DNA from: Clostridia bacterium
GTDB taxonomy: Bacteria; Bacillota_E; RBS10-35; JAJYVN01
Length of the DNA stretch: 12,787 nucleotides
Direction of reading: 5' to 3'
Assembly (NCBI GenBank): GCA_027335515.1
Contig: DAHWHT010000219.1
Location: 1-12,787, forward strand
A program made the position numbers and the translations under genes. Numbering within the stretch: position 1 is the stretch's first letter; every line of letters starts with the position of its first letter. The notes under the pieces were generated by a model. It worked only from the letters and a program-made list of their open reading frames with translations, did not search any database and was not told the origin of the DNA. This document shows, in pieces, positions 6,592-12,372 of the stretch.

Positions 6592-7998
6592 CTATGGAGG
6601 CGCAAGATTATTTCTCACGATCTCCACACGCACATCCGGGCACTCCGCAAGAACCGTCCGCTCCATGCGTTCCGCGGCCTCCTGCCCCAGCGTGTCCGGT
6701 CTTGTCACCACCACAACCGACCCCTGTCTTGCGGCCCAAGACACCCGCCCGTCGGCTCTCCCGGCGATGATCGGAGGCATACTTCCGAAGTCGATTACCG
6801 GCGATCCATTCGCACATGCGCGCAGTGCCCGCTCCAGATCCGCCACCTCCCGCGGCGTCGCACGATCATCACCCGCCGGTACGGCCACCCCCAGCGCTTC
6901 TGCCCACAACGCCCGGTCGTGATCAGTCAACGTGGACCCGCGTACAACTACAGAAGATAGGTTCCCGCCCGCCCCCAGGTGATCGAGCAGCCGGCGCGTC
7001 TCTTCCAGAACCCTACCTGGGCGGGCGTTGATTTCAACATCCGCCCCGGCCACGCCCCAGCGCACAGCCACATCACAACTGGCCGCCACCATTTGCGGCG
7101 ATCCAGACGGCTCAAAGGCCAGCAATAAAGCCTGCAGCCCGGAACGGATCTGCAGCACCGCTTCACGGTAGTGCCCCTGGCAGTGCCGCCACGAACGCGC
7201 CCGATCTTCTGGCACTAGAGTGCTCAGATGCCGGCCCAGCAGGTAATGAGCCATATGCGCGCGCTGAAAGTGGGCATCCACCAGCAGCACATCCCCGTCA
7301 TCCGCCCCTGTCAGCGCGTAGGCAATCGCGAAACCGGTGCAGCCACAGCCCGGCAGAGCACCAAAAAAACTGGTCACTCCGCGATGGAACGCCGGTACCG
7401 CCGCTCGCCAACTCTCCATGTCGGCCCCGGTCTGCTCCTTTGAGACTCGTACCTGTCTGCGTAAAACCGACTTGAGGACGCGTACCCGCTCAGGCGGCGG
7501 CGACGCCGCCGTCTGCTCCACTACCGGCTGCGGTGGCTCGTCCACCACCTTCTGGAGAGCCGTGCCCAGGTGACTGGTCAGCAGAGGCCGCGCATCCCCT
7601 GGTCGACGCAGCGCGCCGAGCCCGGCGAGCATACGTGGTGGCCGCCCGAGCACGGCAACAAGGGCGTCCGGGGTCAGTTCGTCGTCAAACAGGATGTCGT
7701 AGACTCCAAGCGCGACCGTTTTAACGAGGAGTTCCCGTACGCCGTCGTCCACCTGGTCGCGACGGCCGGGCAGATACACGACGCGCACGTCCGCCTGCCG
7801 GAGCGGCACAATGACCGAGAGGATACCCGCGTCCCCATCCGTCGCCAGGGAAGCGCCGACAACCGCCGCGTCCGCCTCCCGACCCGTCACGGCTGCGCCA
7901 TACGTGCATGCCTCCGCGTCATGTCCCGCAGCCTTGAGGGCATCCACCAGTTGGGCATTCAGTCCCAGGTTCCCACTCCCGACTGAAACCCGCACCAT
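6592..7998 (-). CDS. CpaE/TadZ-like ParA-superfamily protein with degenerate Walker A
   Basis: Second CpaE/TadZ-like protein of the cluster, 468 aa from the ATG at 7998 (AAAGGGG at 8003-8009; a TTG at 8022 has no good site). The N-terminal domain (about 1-125) is receiver-like, with YLPGRR (75-80) and GVYDILFDDELTPDAL (98-113), a pattern common in Firmicutes CpaE-type proteins. The middle is a Pro-rich linker. In the ParA fold the P-loop reads GALPGCGCTG (213-222), so both Lys of KGGxGKT are lost. VLLVDAHFQR (237-246) is a good match to the A' strand of the family, and SPVIDFGSMP (399-408) sits at Walker B. It is probably non-hydrolysing or atypical, with a scaffold or localisation role. It could equally serve the flagellum in a FlhG-like way. 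Confidence 0.82.
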   Translation of the reverse strand: MVRVSVGSGNLGLNAQLVDALKAAGHDAEACTYGAAVTGREADAAVVGASLATDGDAGILSVIVPLRQADVRVVYLPGRRDQVDDGVRELLVKTVALGVYDILFDDELTPDALVAVLGRPPRMLAGLGALRRPGDARPLLTSHLGTALQKVVDEPPQPVVEQTAASPPPERVRVLKSVLRRQVRVSKEQTGADMESWRAAVPAFHRGVTSFFGALPGCGCTGFAIAYALTGADDGDVLLVDAHFQRAHMAHYLLGRHLSTLVPEDRARSWRHCQGHYREAVLQIRSGLQALLLAFEPSGSPQMVAASCDVAVRWGVAGADVEINARPGRVLEETRRLLDHLGAGGNLSSVVVRGSTLTDHDRALWAEALGVAVPAGDDRATPREVADLERALRACANGSPVIDFGSMPPIIAGRADGRVSWAARQGSVVVVTRPDTLGQEAAERMERTVLAECPDVRVEIVRNNLAPP

Positions 7999-8058
7999 CT
8001 CGCCCCTTTCCAATGATTGCAAACTTCCATCGGTGCGCTTTCTGTGCTGTATCGCTCA

Positions 8059-8364
8059 TCAGGTGATCGGCGTCTGTAGGTGCAAGAGCATCTTCAGGAG
8101 AAAGTACCCGCCTATGTAGATCACCGCGGAACCGAACGCAATGCTCAGTCCGAACCGGCGCAGCCCCTTGACTCCCCCCGCAAGCCCCAGGAGATATGCG
8201 ATGCCTGCGACCACAAGACAGGCCGCGAACCCCTCTGGCCCCCAAACATGGAGGGCCATAAGCCCCTGCGCCTCCAACGTGTGGATCCGCGTCAGGAGAA
8301 CTAACGGATTGATAGCCACGACATTGTTCGGAGCGGCCGACCCAGTGACCGTCCCCGCTCTCAT
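8059..8364 (-). CDS. 101-aa two-helix membrane protein following fliE
   Basis: Not recognised with certainty. It is 101 aa from the ATG at 8364, which overlaps the fliE stop (ATGA), so translation is coupled. A polar N-terminal part (about 1-42) precedes two hydrophobic helices (about 44-64 and 72-91) joined by a short basic loop GGVKGLRRF (63-71). The layout of small size and paired helices with a basic turn recalls VirB2/TrbC-type proteins, but similarity is by shape only. In most flagellar operons fliF comes directly after fliE. Here this small protein takes that place, and it is far too short to be FliF. The longer reading frame running up to 8961 is not used because it would cover flgC and fliE. 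Confidence 0.75.
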   Translation of the reverse strand: MRAGTVTGSAAPNNVVAINPLVLLTRIHTLEAQGLMALHVWGPEGFAACLVVAGIAYLLGLAGGVKGLRRFGLSIAFGSAVIYIGGYFLLKMLLHLQTPIT

Positions 8365-8645
8365 GGAATCTGAGAGATGGTCTGGTACGACTTGATGGCC
8401 GCCTGCTGCGTCTGCACAGCCAGTTGCAGCGACAGGCCCGCCTTTTCCGCCGCGATCATCGCGGACGCCACGTTGGCGCTCTGCCCCGTGACCACGGCGT
8501 TGGTCGCCGCTGTCGCCTGCACCTGGAGCCCGTTCAGCTGGTTCAGCAGCCCCACGAATCCACCGGAACCGGCGACCGCACCTGCCGGGCCCGCTGGAGT
8601 AGGAGGCGCGGGCGGTGCCGGGTGCATGATCGCAACCAGGGCCAT
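8361..8645 (-). CDS. fliE: Flagellar hook-basal body protein FliE
   Basis: Small export-gate/rod junction protein linking the MS ring to the proximal rod. It has 94 aa. The N-terminal 30 residues are Pro/Ala/Gly-rich. The conserved C-terminal half is present: ASAMIAAEKAGLSLQLAVQT (60-79) followed by QQAAIKSYQTISQ (80-92), which matches the family pattern of an EKAxLSL helix and a terminal AYxEIM-like helix. The length is slightly below the usual 100-110 aa. The ATG at 8645 lies 20 bp after the flgC stop, with only a weak AAGG upstream. An ATG at 8627 is an alternative. It overlaps the next gene by 4 bp (ATGA). Confidence 0.87.
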   Translation of the reverse strand: MALVAIMHPAPPAPPTPAGPAGAVAGSGGFVGLLNQLNGLQVQATAATNAVVTGQSANVASAMIAAEKAGLSLQLAVQTQQAAIKSYQTISQIP

Positions 8646-8665
8646 GCGCCATCAGCCTTTCGGGG

Positions 8666-9049
8666 TCAGATTTGCAGCGCGGCCTGATTCTCGGCCTTCG
8701 CCGCCTGGAAGGTCGTCGCAGCCGCTTGGTACGCCCGCCCGGCGGCGAGCAGGTCCACCATCTGCACGGCCATGCTGACGTTGGATCCGGGGACGTAACC
8801 CGCCGCGTTGGCCCCGGCCACCCCCGGCGCGTAGACCAGTTTGGCCGGTGCCGCTGACGCCGCCACCCGGGCCACGGCAACACCTTGGACGGCACCACCC
8901 GCTCCATATATGGCCTGCAGCACCGGCTCAAGAGAGCGGTACGGGACGCCACCCACGTCATTCATATTGGCGAGGTTGTCCGCGACAAGGTTCATCCATT
9001 GCCGCTGAGCTGTCAGGCCCGTCGCCGCGGCATTCATCGCTTGGAACAG
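8666..9049 (-). CDS. flgC: Flagellar basal-body rod protein FlgC (probable CTG start)
   Basis: Proximal-rod subunit exported by the flagellar secretion system. The rod-protein N-terminal motif is present (AMNAAATGLTAQRQWMNLVA, residues 4-23, then DNLANMN). The C-terminal FlgC helix is also clear (GYVPGSNVSMAVQMVDLLAA, 84-103, then GRAYQAAATTFQAAK). The start is unusual. A perfect AGGAGG (9058-9063) sits 8 nt before the in-frame CTG at 9049. That gives MFQAMNAAATGL, which fits the family's MxxFxAMxIAASGL start. The next ATG (9037) is 20 nt from that site, and the only upstream ATG (9130) would overlap flgB by 68 bp. From CTG the protein has 127 aa, short for FlgC (about 135-150). Confidence 0.87.
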   Translation of the reverse strand: MFQAMNAAATGLTAQRQWMNLVADNLANMNDVGGVPYRSLEPVLQAIYGAGGAVQGVAVARVAASAAPAKLVYAPGVAGANAAGYVPGSNVSMAVQMVDLLAAGRAYQAAATTFQAAKAENQAALQI

Positions 9050-9057
9050 GGGAACCC

Positions 9058-9063
9058 CCTCCT
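9058..9063 (-). promoter_or_regulatory. flgC: Perfect AGGAGG ribosome-binding site pointing to a CTG start of flgC
   Basis: AGGAGG in mRNA sense, overlapping the flgB stop codon (9063-9065). It is 8 nt from the CTG at 9049 and 20 nt from the first downstream ATG (9037). No ATG, GTG or TTG lies at normal spacing in the flgC frame. Confidence 0.75.
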
Positions 9064-9395
9064 CAGACGACCGTCTGGCCGCCGATGGCGCCGGCGAGGC
9101 GCCCGTAGGCCATCTGTGCGAGTTTGGCATCCGCGGCGTACCACTGCTGCGTTTCCGCGGTCTGGGCCATCAGCACATCCAAGGAGACACCGTTACCGCC
9201 GGCCCCCTGCGTCAGGGGCATGGTCTCCACCGTGGCCGCCCCGCCCTGTAAGACGCTGGCCACGCCGGCCCCCACATTCAGGACCTGTGCCCTAAAGCCG
9301 GGGGTCGAAGCATTGGCCGCGTCCGCGGACAGAAGGCGTTGCTGCACAGAGAGGACATTGATTCCGGCATCGACCGGCGCGACCCCACCGAACAC
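9063..9395 (-). CDS. flgB: Flagellar basal-body rod protein FlgB
   Basis: Proximal-rod subunit, 110 aa. The N-terminal rod motif includes LSVQQRLLSADAANASTPGF (15-34), the equivalent of the usual NIANADTPGY. Near the C-terminus GNGVSLDVLMAQTAE (67-81) matches the FlgB GNNVDLDxEM block, followed by a final helix WYAADAKLAQMAYGRL. The protein is shorter than the usual 130 or more, mainly in the middle. The GTG start at 9395 is chosen because it lies one base after the pilZ stop, with GAGGGGG (9406-9412) upstream, and begins right at the conserved region. The longer frame to 9518 would overlap the pilZ gene by 120 bp. Confidence 0.88.
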   Translation of the reverse strand: MFGGVAPVDAGINVLSVQQRLLSADAANASTPGFRAQVLNVGAGVASVLQGGAATVETMPLTQGAGGNGVSLDVLMAQTAETQQWYAADAKLAQMAYGRLAGAIGGQTVV

Positions 9396-9396
9396 C

Positions 9397-9693
9397 TCAG
9401 AGTTTCCCCCTCGCCACCAGGGTGCGTAACTCCCACACGTCGCTGCGCTGTTCCCCGTTCTTGAAGAGAAACCGCATACCAGCCATAACCCCGCTGACCC
9501 ACACCGTCTCCACTTCATACGTCAAGAAGCCATCAGGGCTCGGAAGGTCGAGTCTGTGTCGCTGCCCTTTAGAAGTCTGGATTCCCCAGACCCGGACCCC
9601 GGTGGTGCTGATGTCCCATAATTGCGCGATGCGGCCATCAATCCTCACCGACACACGCCAGACGACTCGCAGCGAGTCCCGCAGATCTTCCAA
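9397..9693 (-). CDS. Single-domain PilZ protein (c-di-GMP receptor)
   Basis: Predicted cyclic-di-GMP receptor, 98 aa, essentially one PilZ domain. Both signature motifs are intact: RxxxR as RVVWR (9-13) and DxSxxG as DISTTG (27-32). A later AGMRF (71-75) matches the closing strand of the fold. It lacks the N-terminal YcgR domain of YcgR/MotI-type flagellar brakes. The TTG start at 9693 is supported by AAGGGGGGG (9700-9708), 6 nt upstream, which overlaps the motB stop. It lies between motB and flgB, so a role in tuning the stator, or in switching between swimming and Tad-mediated attachment, is a fair inference. The partner is unknown. Confidence 0.87.
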   Translation of the reverse strand: MEDLRDSLRVVWRVSVRIDGRIAQLWDISTTGVRVWGIQTSKGQRHRLDLPSPDGFLTYEVETVWVSGVMAGMRFLFKNGEQRSDVWELRTLVARGKL

Positions 9694-9699
9694 GCCTCA

Positions 9700-9708
9700 C
9701 CCCCCCTT
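9700..9708 (-). promoter_or_regulatory. Ribosome-binding site setting the pilZ TTG start
   Basis: AAGGGGGGG in mRNA sense, 6 nt before the TTG at 9693 and overlapping the motB TAA (9707-9709). It decides the TTG start, since no ATG or GTG is nearby. Confidence 0.65.
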
Positions 9709-10546
9709 ATTGCCAGCTTGGGATCTGCCCTTGCGGCATTGTATCCGGCCCGCCATCGTTGATTCCGGGCGGTGTCATATCGGTGATCACGATATCGACG
9801 CTTCTATTCTTTGCCAGATTGGACGGACTGTTGTTCGGCCACCTTGGGTGCCACTGGCCGAAACTAACGGCCTCCATATGATACGGGGAAACCCCCTGCG
9901 TCTCCGTTAAGAACCGCAAGACGTTGATCGCCCGCGCCCCGGCCAGTTCCCATGCGGTCTGATATTTTGTGGAGTATAACGGCAGGTTGTTTGTGTAACC
10001 TTGGACTTCCATCTCATACGGAACAGTACGCAGGACAGGAGCCACGATCTTCAGCACTTTTTCAAACGGTGAAAGAACGGTAGCTCTGGCCGACTGGAAG
10101 TACACATTGCTCCCGAAAGTGATGTCCACCTCGCTAGCCGTCGCCTTCACAGCCACCGCGCTGGGTGGCACATTTGCCCGATGCAGGTCCGCGGTAAGCG
10201 CGGAGGCGATCTGCTGCATCTGGTTTGACATGACCAGTTTTTGCGGTCCGGTTGTCTGCTTGGATTGCTGTTGGGGCGGGGCGACCACCTTGGACAACGG
10301 CGTCATGGTATTGGCCGACTTCTGCGTCAGGCCCATCGGCATCGGCGTGTGGAATGCCGCATGCATGGCCTCCACGATCAGCACATTGTTTGTTTTTGAC
10401 GATCCCTGCGCCATCGCGTACAGGATGATGAAGAACGCAAGAAGGAGGGTGATCATGTCGGAGTAGGTGAGGAGCCACCGATCCTCACCAGCGTTCCCGC
10501 TCTCCTGCTCATCCTCCACCACTTGTTCTTCACCCGCCGGCTGCAT
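9707..10546 (-). CDS. motB: MotB-like flagellar stator protein with altered OmpA-domain motif
   Basis: Stator subunit that conducts ions with MotA and anchors to peptidoglycan. It has 279 aa from the ATG at 10546, which overlaps the motA end by 17 bp. The TTG at 10606 would overlap by 77 bp. The single membrane helix RWLLTYSDMITLLLAFFIIL (23-42) keeps the ion-carrying Asp (D30). The OmpA-like domain spans about 140-255, with WELAGARA (199-206), whose Arg (R205) matches the conserved peptidoglycan-binding Arg. The usual GHTDN motif reads GYTNN (183-187), so the conserved peptidoglycan-contacting Asp is Asn, and NRRV reads NRSV (247-250). The Pro/Gln-rich linker (about 80-105) is ordinary. The ribosome-binding site is weak (GGGGGG 11 nt upstream). 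Confidence 0.92.
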   Translation of the reverse strand: MQPAGEEQVVEDEQESGNAGEDRWLLTYSDMITLLLAFFIILYAMAQGSSKTNNVLIVEAMHAAFHTPMPMGLTQKSANTMTPLSKVVAPPQQQSKQTTGPQKLVMSNQMQQIASALTADLHRANVPPSAVAVKATASEVDITFGSNVYFQSARATVLSPFEKVLKIVAPVLRTVPYEMEVQGYTNNLPLYSTKYQTAWELAGARAINVLRFLTETQGVSPYHMEAVSFGQWHPRWPNNSPSNLAKNRSVDIVITDMTPPGINDGGPDTMPQGQIPSWQ

Positions 10547-11375
10547 TTGCCGCCGCACCCCCCGCCGACGCAACGCCCCTGATCTCGTCCGCCTTTTTGG
10601 GATCAATGATCCGGTAGAGCCGCTGACGAATCTCGATCGGTCCGGATGCCCGCGAGATAAGGCTCACCGCCTCCACGAACAGCCGCTGCTGCCGGTCCCG
10701 TTCTTTGGATTTGGTCTTGAGCTTTTTGCCCAAAGGCAGCCAGAAGATGTTCGCCGAACTGATGCCATAGAACGTCCCCAGGAAAGCCGTGCTCACGGCT
10801 GCCCCCAAGGCGGTCGCGTCGCCGGAGGAGAGCTTGCCGAGCACATCAATCAGCCCCATAACTGTCGCGACAATACCGAAGGTCGGCGCGAACCCCCCCG
10901 CGGCCTCGAACACCTCGCTGGCGGATTTGGCTTGGAACTGCTCACTCCAGATCATGGAAAGGAGTTCTTGCCGCAGATCTTCGTCCTTGCGCCCGTTGGC
11001 CTTCTGCTGCAAGGCAAACCGCAAGAGGTGGTCAGGCTGCTTCTTAGCGTGTTCCTCGAGGGCCACTGGCCCTTCCTTTTTCGCCAGCACGTGCCACCTG
11101 CACACATCTTCCACGAATTGATACTCGTTAATAGTTTCCTGGCGCATCGCCAAGATTACGTGCCCTGGAATCTGCAGCATCCGCTTCAAACCCATGGACA
11201 CCATAGTCGCGCACAAAGAGCCGCCCACGACGATCAGCGCTGCCGTGGGGTCCAGAAGCCCCTGAATTGTCCCACCGCCCAAGAGATGCCCGGCGAGAAC
11301 GCATCCGGCCGCACCCAGTAGTCCAACGAGCACCCCGATGTCCACCAGCGTCCGCTTCCTTCCGCATGTCGCCAT
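10530..11375 (-). CDS. motA: MotA-like flagellar stator protein
   Basis: Ion-channel subunit of the stator (MotA/TolQ/ExbB superfamily), 281 aa. Four membrane helices are visible: about 10-30, 37-56, and the pair 158-178 and 192-215. FEAAGGFAPTFGIVATVMGL (155-174) contains the conserved Pro of helix 3. STAFLGTFYGISSANIFWLP (191-210) is helix 4 with its Pro. A cytoplasmic loop (about 60-150) and a basic C-terminal tail follow the family plan. The ATG at 11375 forms a TGATG junction with the flgG stop (11375-11377). A TTG just upstream (11378) is possible. No clear ribosome-binding site is present, so translation probably depends on reinitiation. Confidence 0.94.
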   Translation of the reverse strand: MATCGRKRTLVDIGVLVGLLGAAGCVLAGHLLGGGTIQGLLDPTAALIVVGGSLCATMVSMGLKRMLQIPGHVILAMRQETINEYQFVEDVCRWHVLAKKEGPVALEEHAKKQPDHLLRFALQQKANGRKDEDLRQELLSMIWSEQFQAKSASEVFEAAGGFAPTFGIVATVMGLIDVLGKLSSGDATALGAAVSTAFLGTFYGISSANIFWLPLGKKLKTKSKERDRQQRLFVEAVSLISRASGPIEIRQRLYRIIDPKKADEIRGVASAGGAAANAAGG

Positions 11376-12109
11376 CAAAGAGTAGCGACGGTGTTGGTGC
11401 TGGCGCTGATAGTCTCCAGGGCCTTGATGTTCCCCTGATAGGCCCGCTGGGCCCGCATCAGACCTATGGTCATATCGATCATCGAGACCTGACTGCTGTC
11501 CAACGCGCCGCTAACGATCCCCGATGGCGGCGGGATGCGGATCAGCGTGGGGAGGGCTGGAATCAGCGTCCCGGAAGGTCCAGACGAAACACCGCCCAAG
11601 TTTAGATCGGCGCCAGAAACATACCCCAGGATCTGCCCCGTCGCCTTCCCGCCAACCAGGATCGCCCCACCCGGGCCGATGTGGACGGCACCCTGTGTCG
11701 GCACCGTGATCGGCTTCCCCTGGGAGTTTAACACCAGGAGCCCGGTGCTCGTTGTGATCTGCCCCTGCGCGTCCCGCACAAACGCACCGTTGCGCGTCAG
11801 AGCCACCTTGCCGCCTGGCACCTGGACGGCGAAGAACCCCGGCCCCTTGATCGCGACATCCATGGGATTCCCCGTCTGCTGAATCTGGGACCCGCTGTTG
11901 ATCCGCACCATCGCGCCCAAACTCGCGCCGGCTCCCGTCGCTCCGGCCAGTGACTGCGCCGGCAGCGGGCGGACCGGCCCCTCGGTCACCACCGGATTCT
12001 CCTGGAGGTAGCCGGCCGATTGCAGATTGGCCAGGTTGTTCGCATACACACCAAGCATGGTTTGCGCGGTGCTGAGACCGCTGGCGCTCGCCGCCAACCC
12101 TTCCATCAT
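11375..12109 (-). CDS. flgG: FlgG-type flagellar basal-body rod protein
   Basis: Distal-rod subunit of the FlgF/FlgG family, 244 aa (family about 240-265). The N-terminal rod motif is GLAASASGLSTAQTMLGVYA (4-23) followed by NNLANLQSAGY (24-34). The middle has the family block NPMDVAIKGPGFFAVQ (81-96) and LTRNGAFVRDAQGQITT (104-120). The C-terminal rod helix includes MIDMTIGLMRAQRAYQGNIK (210-229). FlgG versus FlgF cannot be settled without alignment. I call it FlgG because it is the more complete second copy. The ATG at 12109 overlaps the preceding stop (ATGA), with AGGCGGGG upstream. Confidence 0.88.
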   Translation of the reverse strand: MMEGLAASASGLSTAQTMLGVYANNLANLQSAGYLQENPVVTEGPVRPLPAQSLAGATGAGASLGAMVRINSGSQIQQTGNPMDVAIKGPGFFAVQVPGGKVALTRNGAFVRDAQGQITTSTGLLVLNSQGKPITVPTQGAVHIGPGGAILVGGKATGQILGYVSGADLNLGGVSSGPSGTLIPALPTLIRIPPPSGIVSGALDSSQVSMIDMTIGLMRAQRAYQGNIKALETISASTNTVATL

Positions 12110-12372
12110 GACGCCCCGCCTCTTTCCTGGGCCAGTTTGACCAGCGCCTTCCCTCCGGCAACGAGTTCTTCCCGCTCCTCGGCGGATTCTGAGGCCAGTT
12201 CACCGATGGACTCGACCGCATCGCACAAATCCCCGGGCTTCCAGGCTCCGGCTGCGACCAGATGCCAACGATTACAATGCTCACAGCGAAACACGAGTAG
12301 AAAATCGTCGGTTGCCACCATCAGTTTTTCGTCCCCGTCTTTGAAGACAAAAGCGCGGACTGGCCCATCCAT
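12106..12372 (-). CDS. 88-aa unknown protein with a Cys/His cluster between two rod genes
   Basis: I do not recognise this protein. It has 88 aa and no signal peptide or membrane helix. The N-terminal half is beta-like, with a CEHC...H cluster (C30, H32, C33, H37, with C50 further on) that could bind a metal. The C-terminal half (about 52-84) is a charged helix rich in Glu and Ala. It is coupled on both sides: TGATG with the upstream rod gene, ATGA with flgG. AGGGAG lies 10 nt before the ATG. Sitting between two exported rod proteins, it may be a small cytoplasmic helper such as an export chaperone or a regulator. This is a guess from position. Confidence 0.78.
   Translation of the reverse strand: MDGPVRAFVFKDGDEKLMVATDDFLLVFRCEHCNRWHLVAAGAWKPGDLCDAVESIGELASESAEEREELVAGGKALVKLAQERGGAS

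Noticed and set aside
8059..8364. Flp pilin or FliF identity for the 101-aa protein
   Set aside because: There is no G/xxxxEY-type prepilin site before a helix, and the protein is far too short and lacks the ring-building domains for FliF.
8365..8961. N-terminal extension of the two-helix protein's frame up to 8961
   Set aside because: It would cover fliE and most of flgC in another frame. The extension is Arg/Pro/Ser-rich shadow sequence, and the ATG at 8364 has a normal ATGA junction.
9396..9518. Extension of flgB upstream of the GTG at 9395
   Set aside because: It overlaps the pilZ gene fully in another frame and adds a Trp/Cys-rich segment unlike FlgB.
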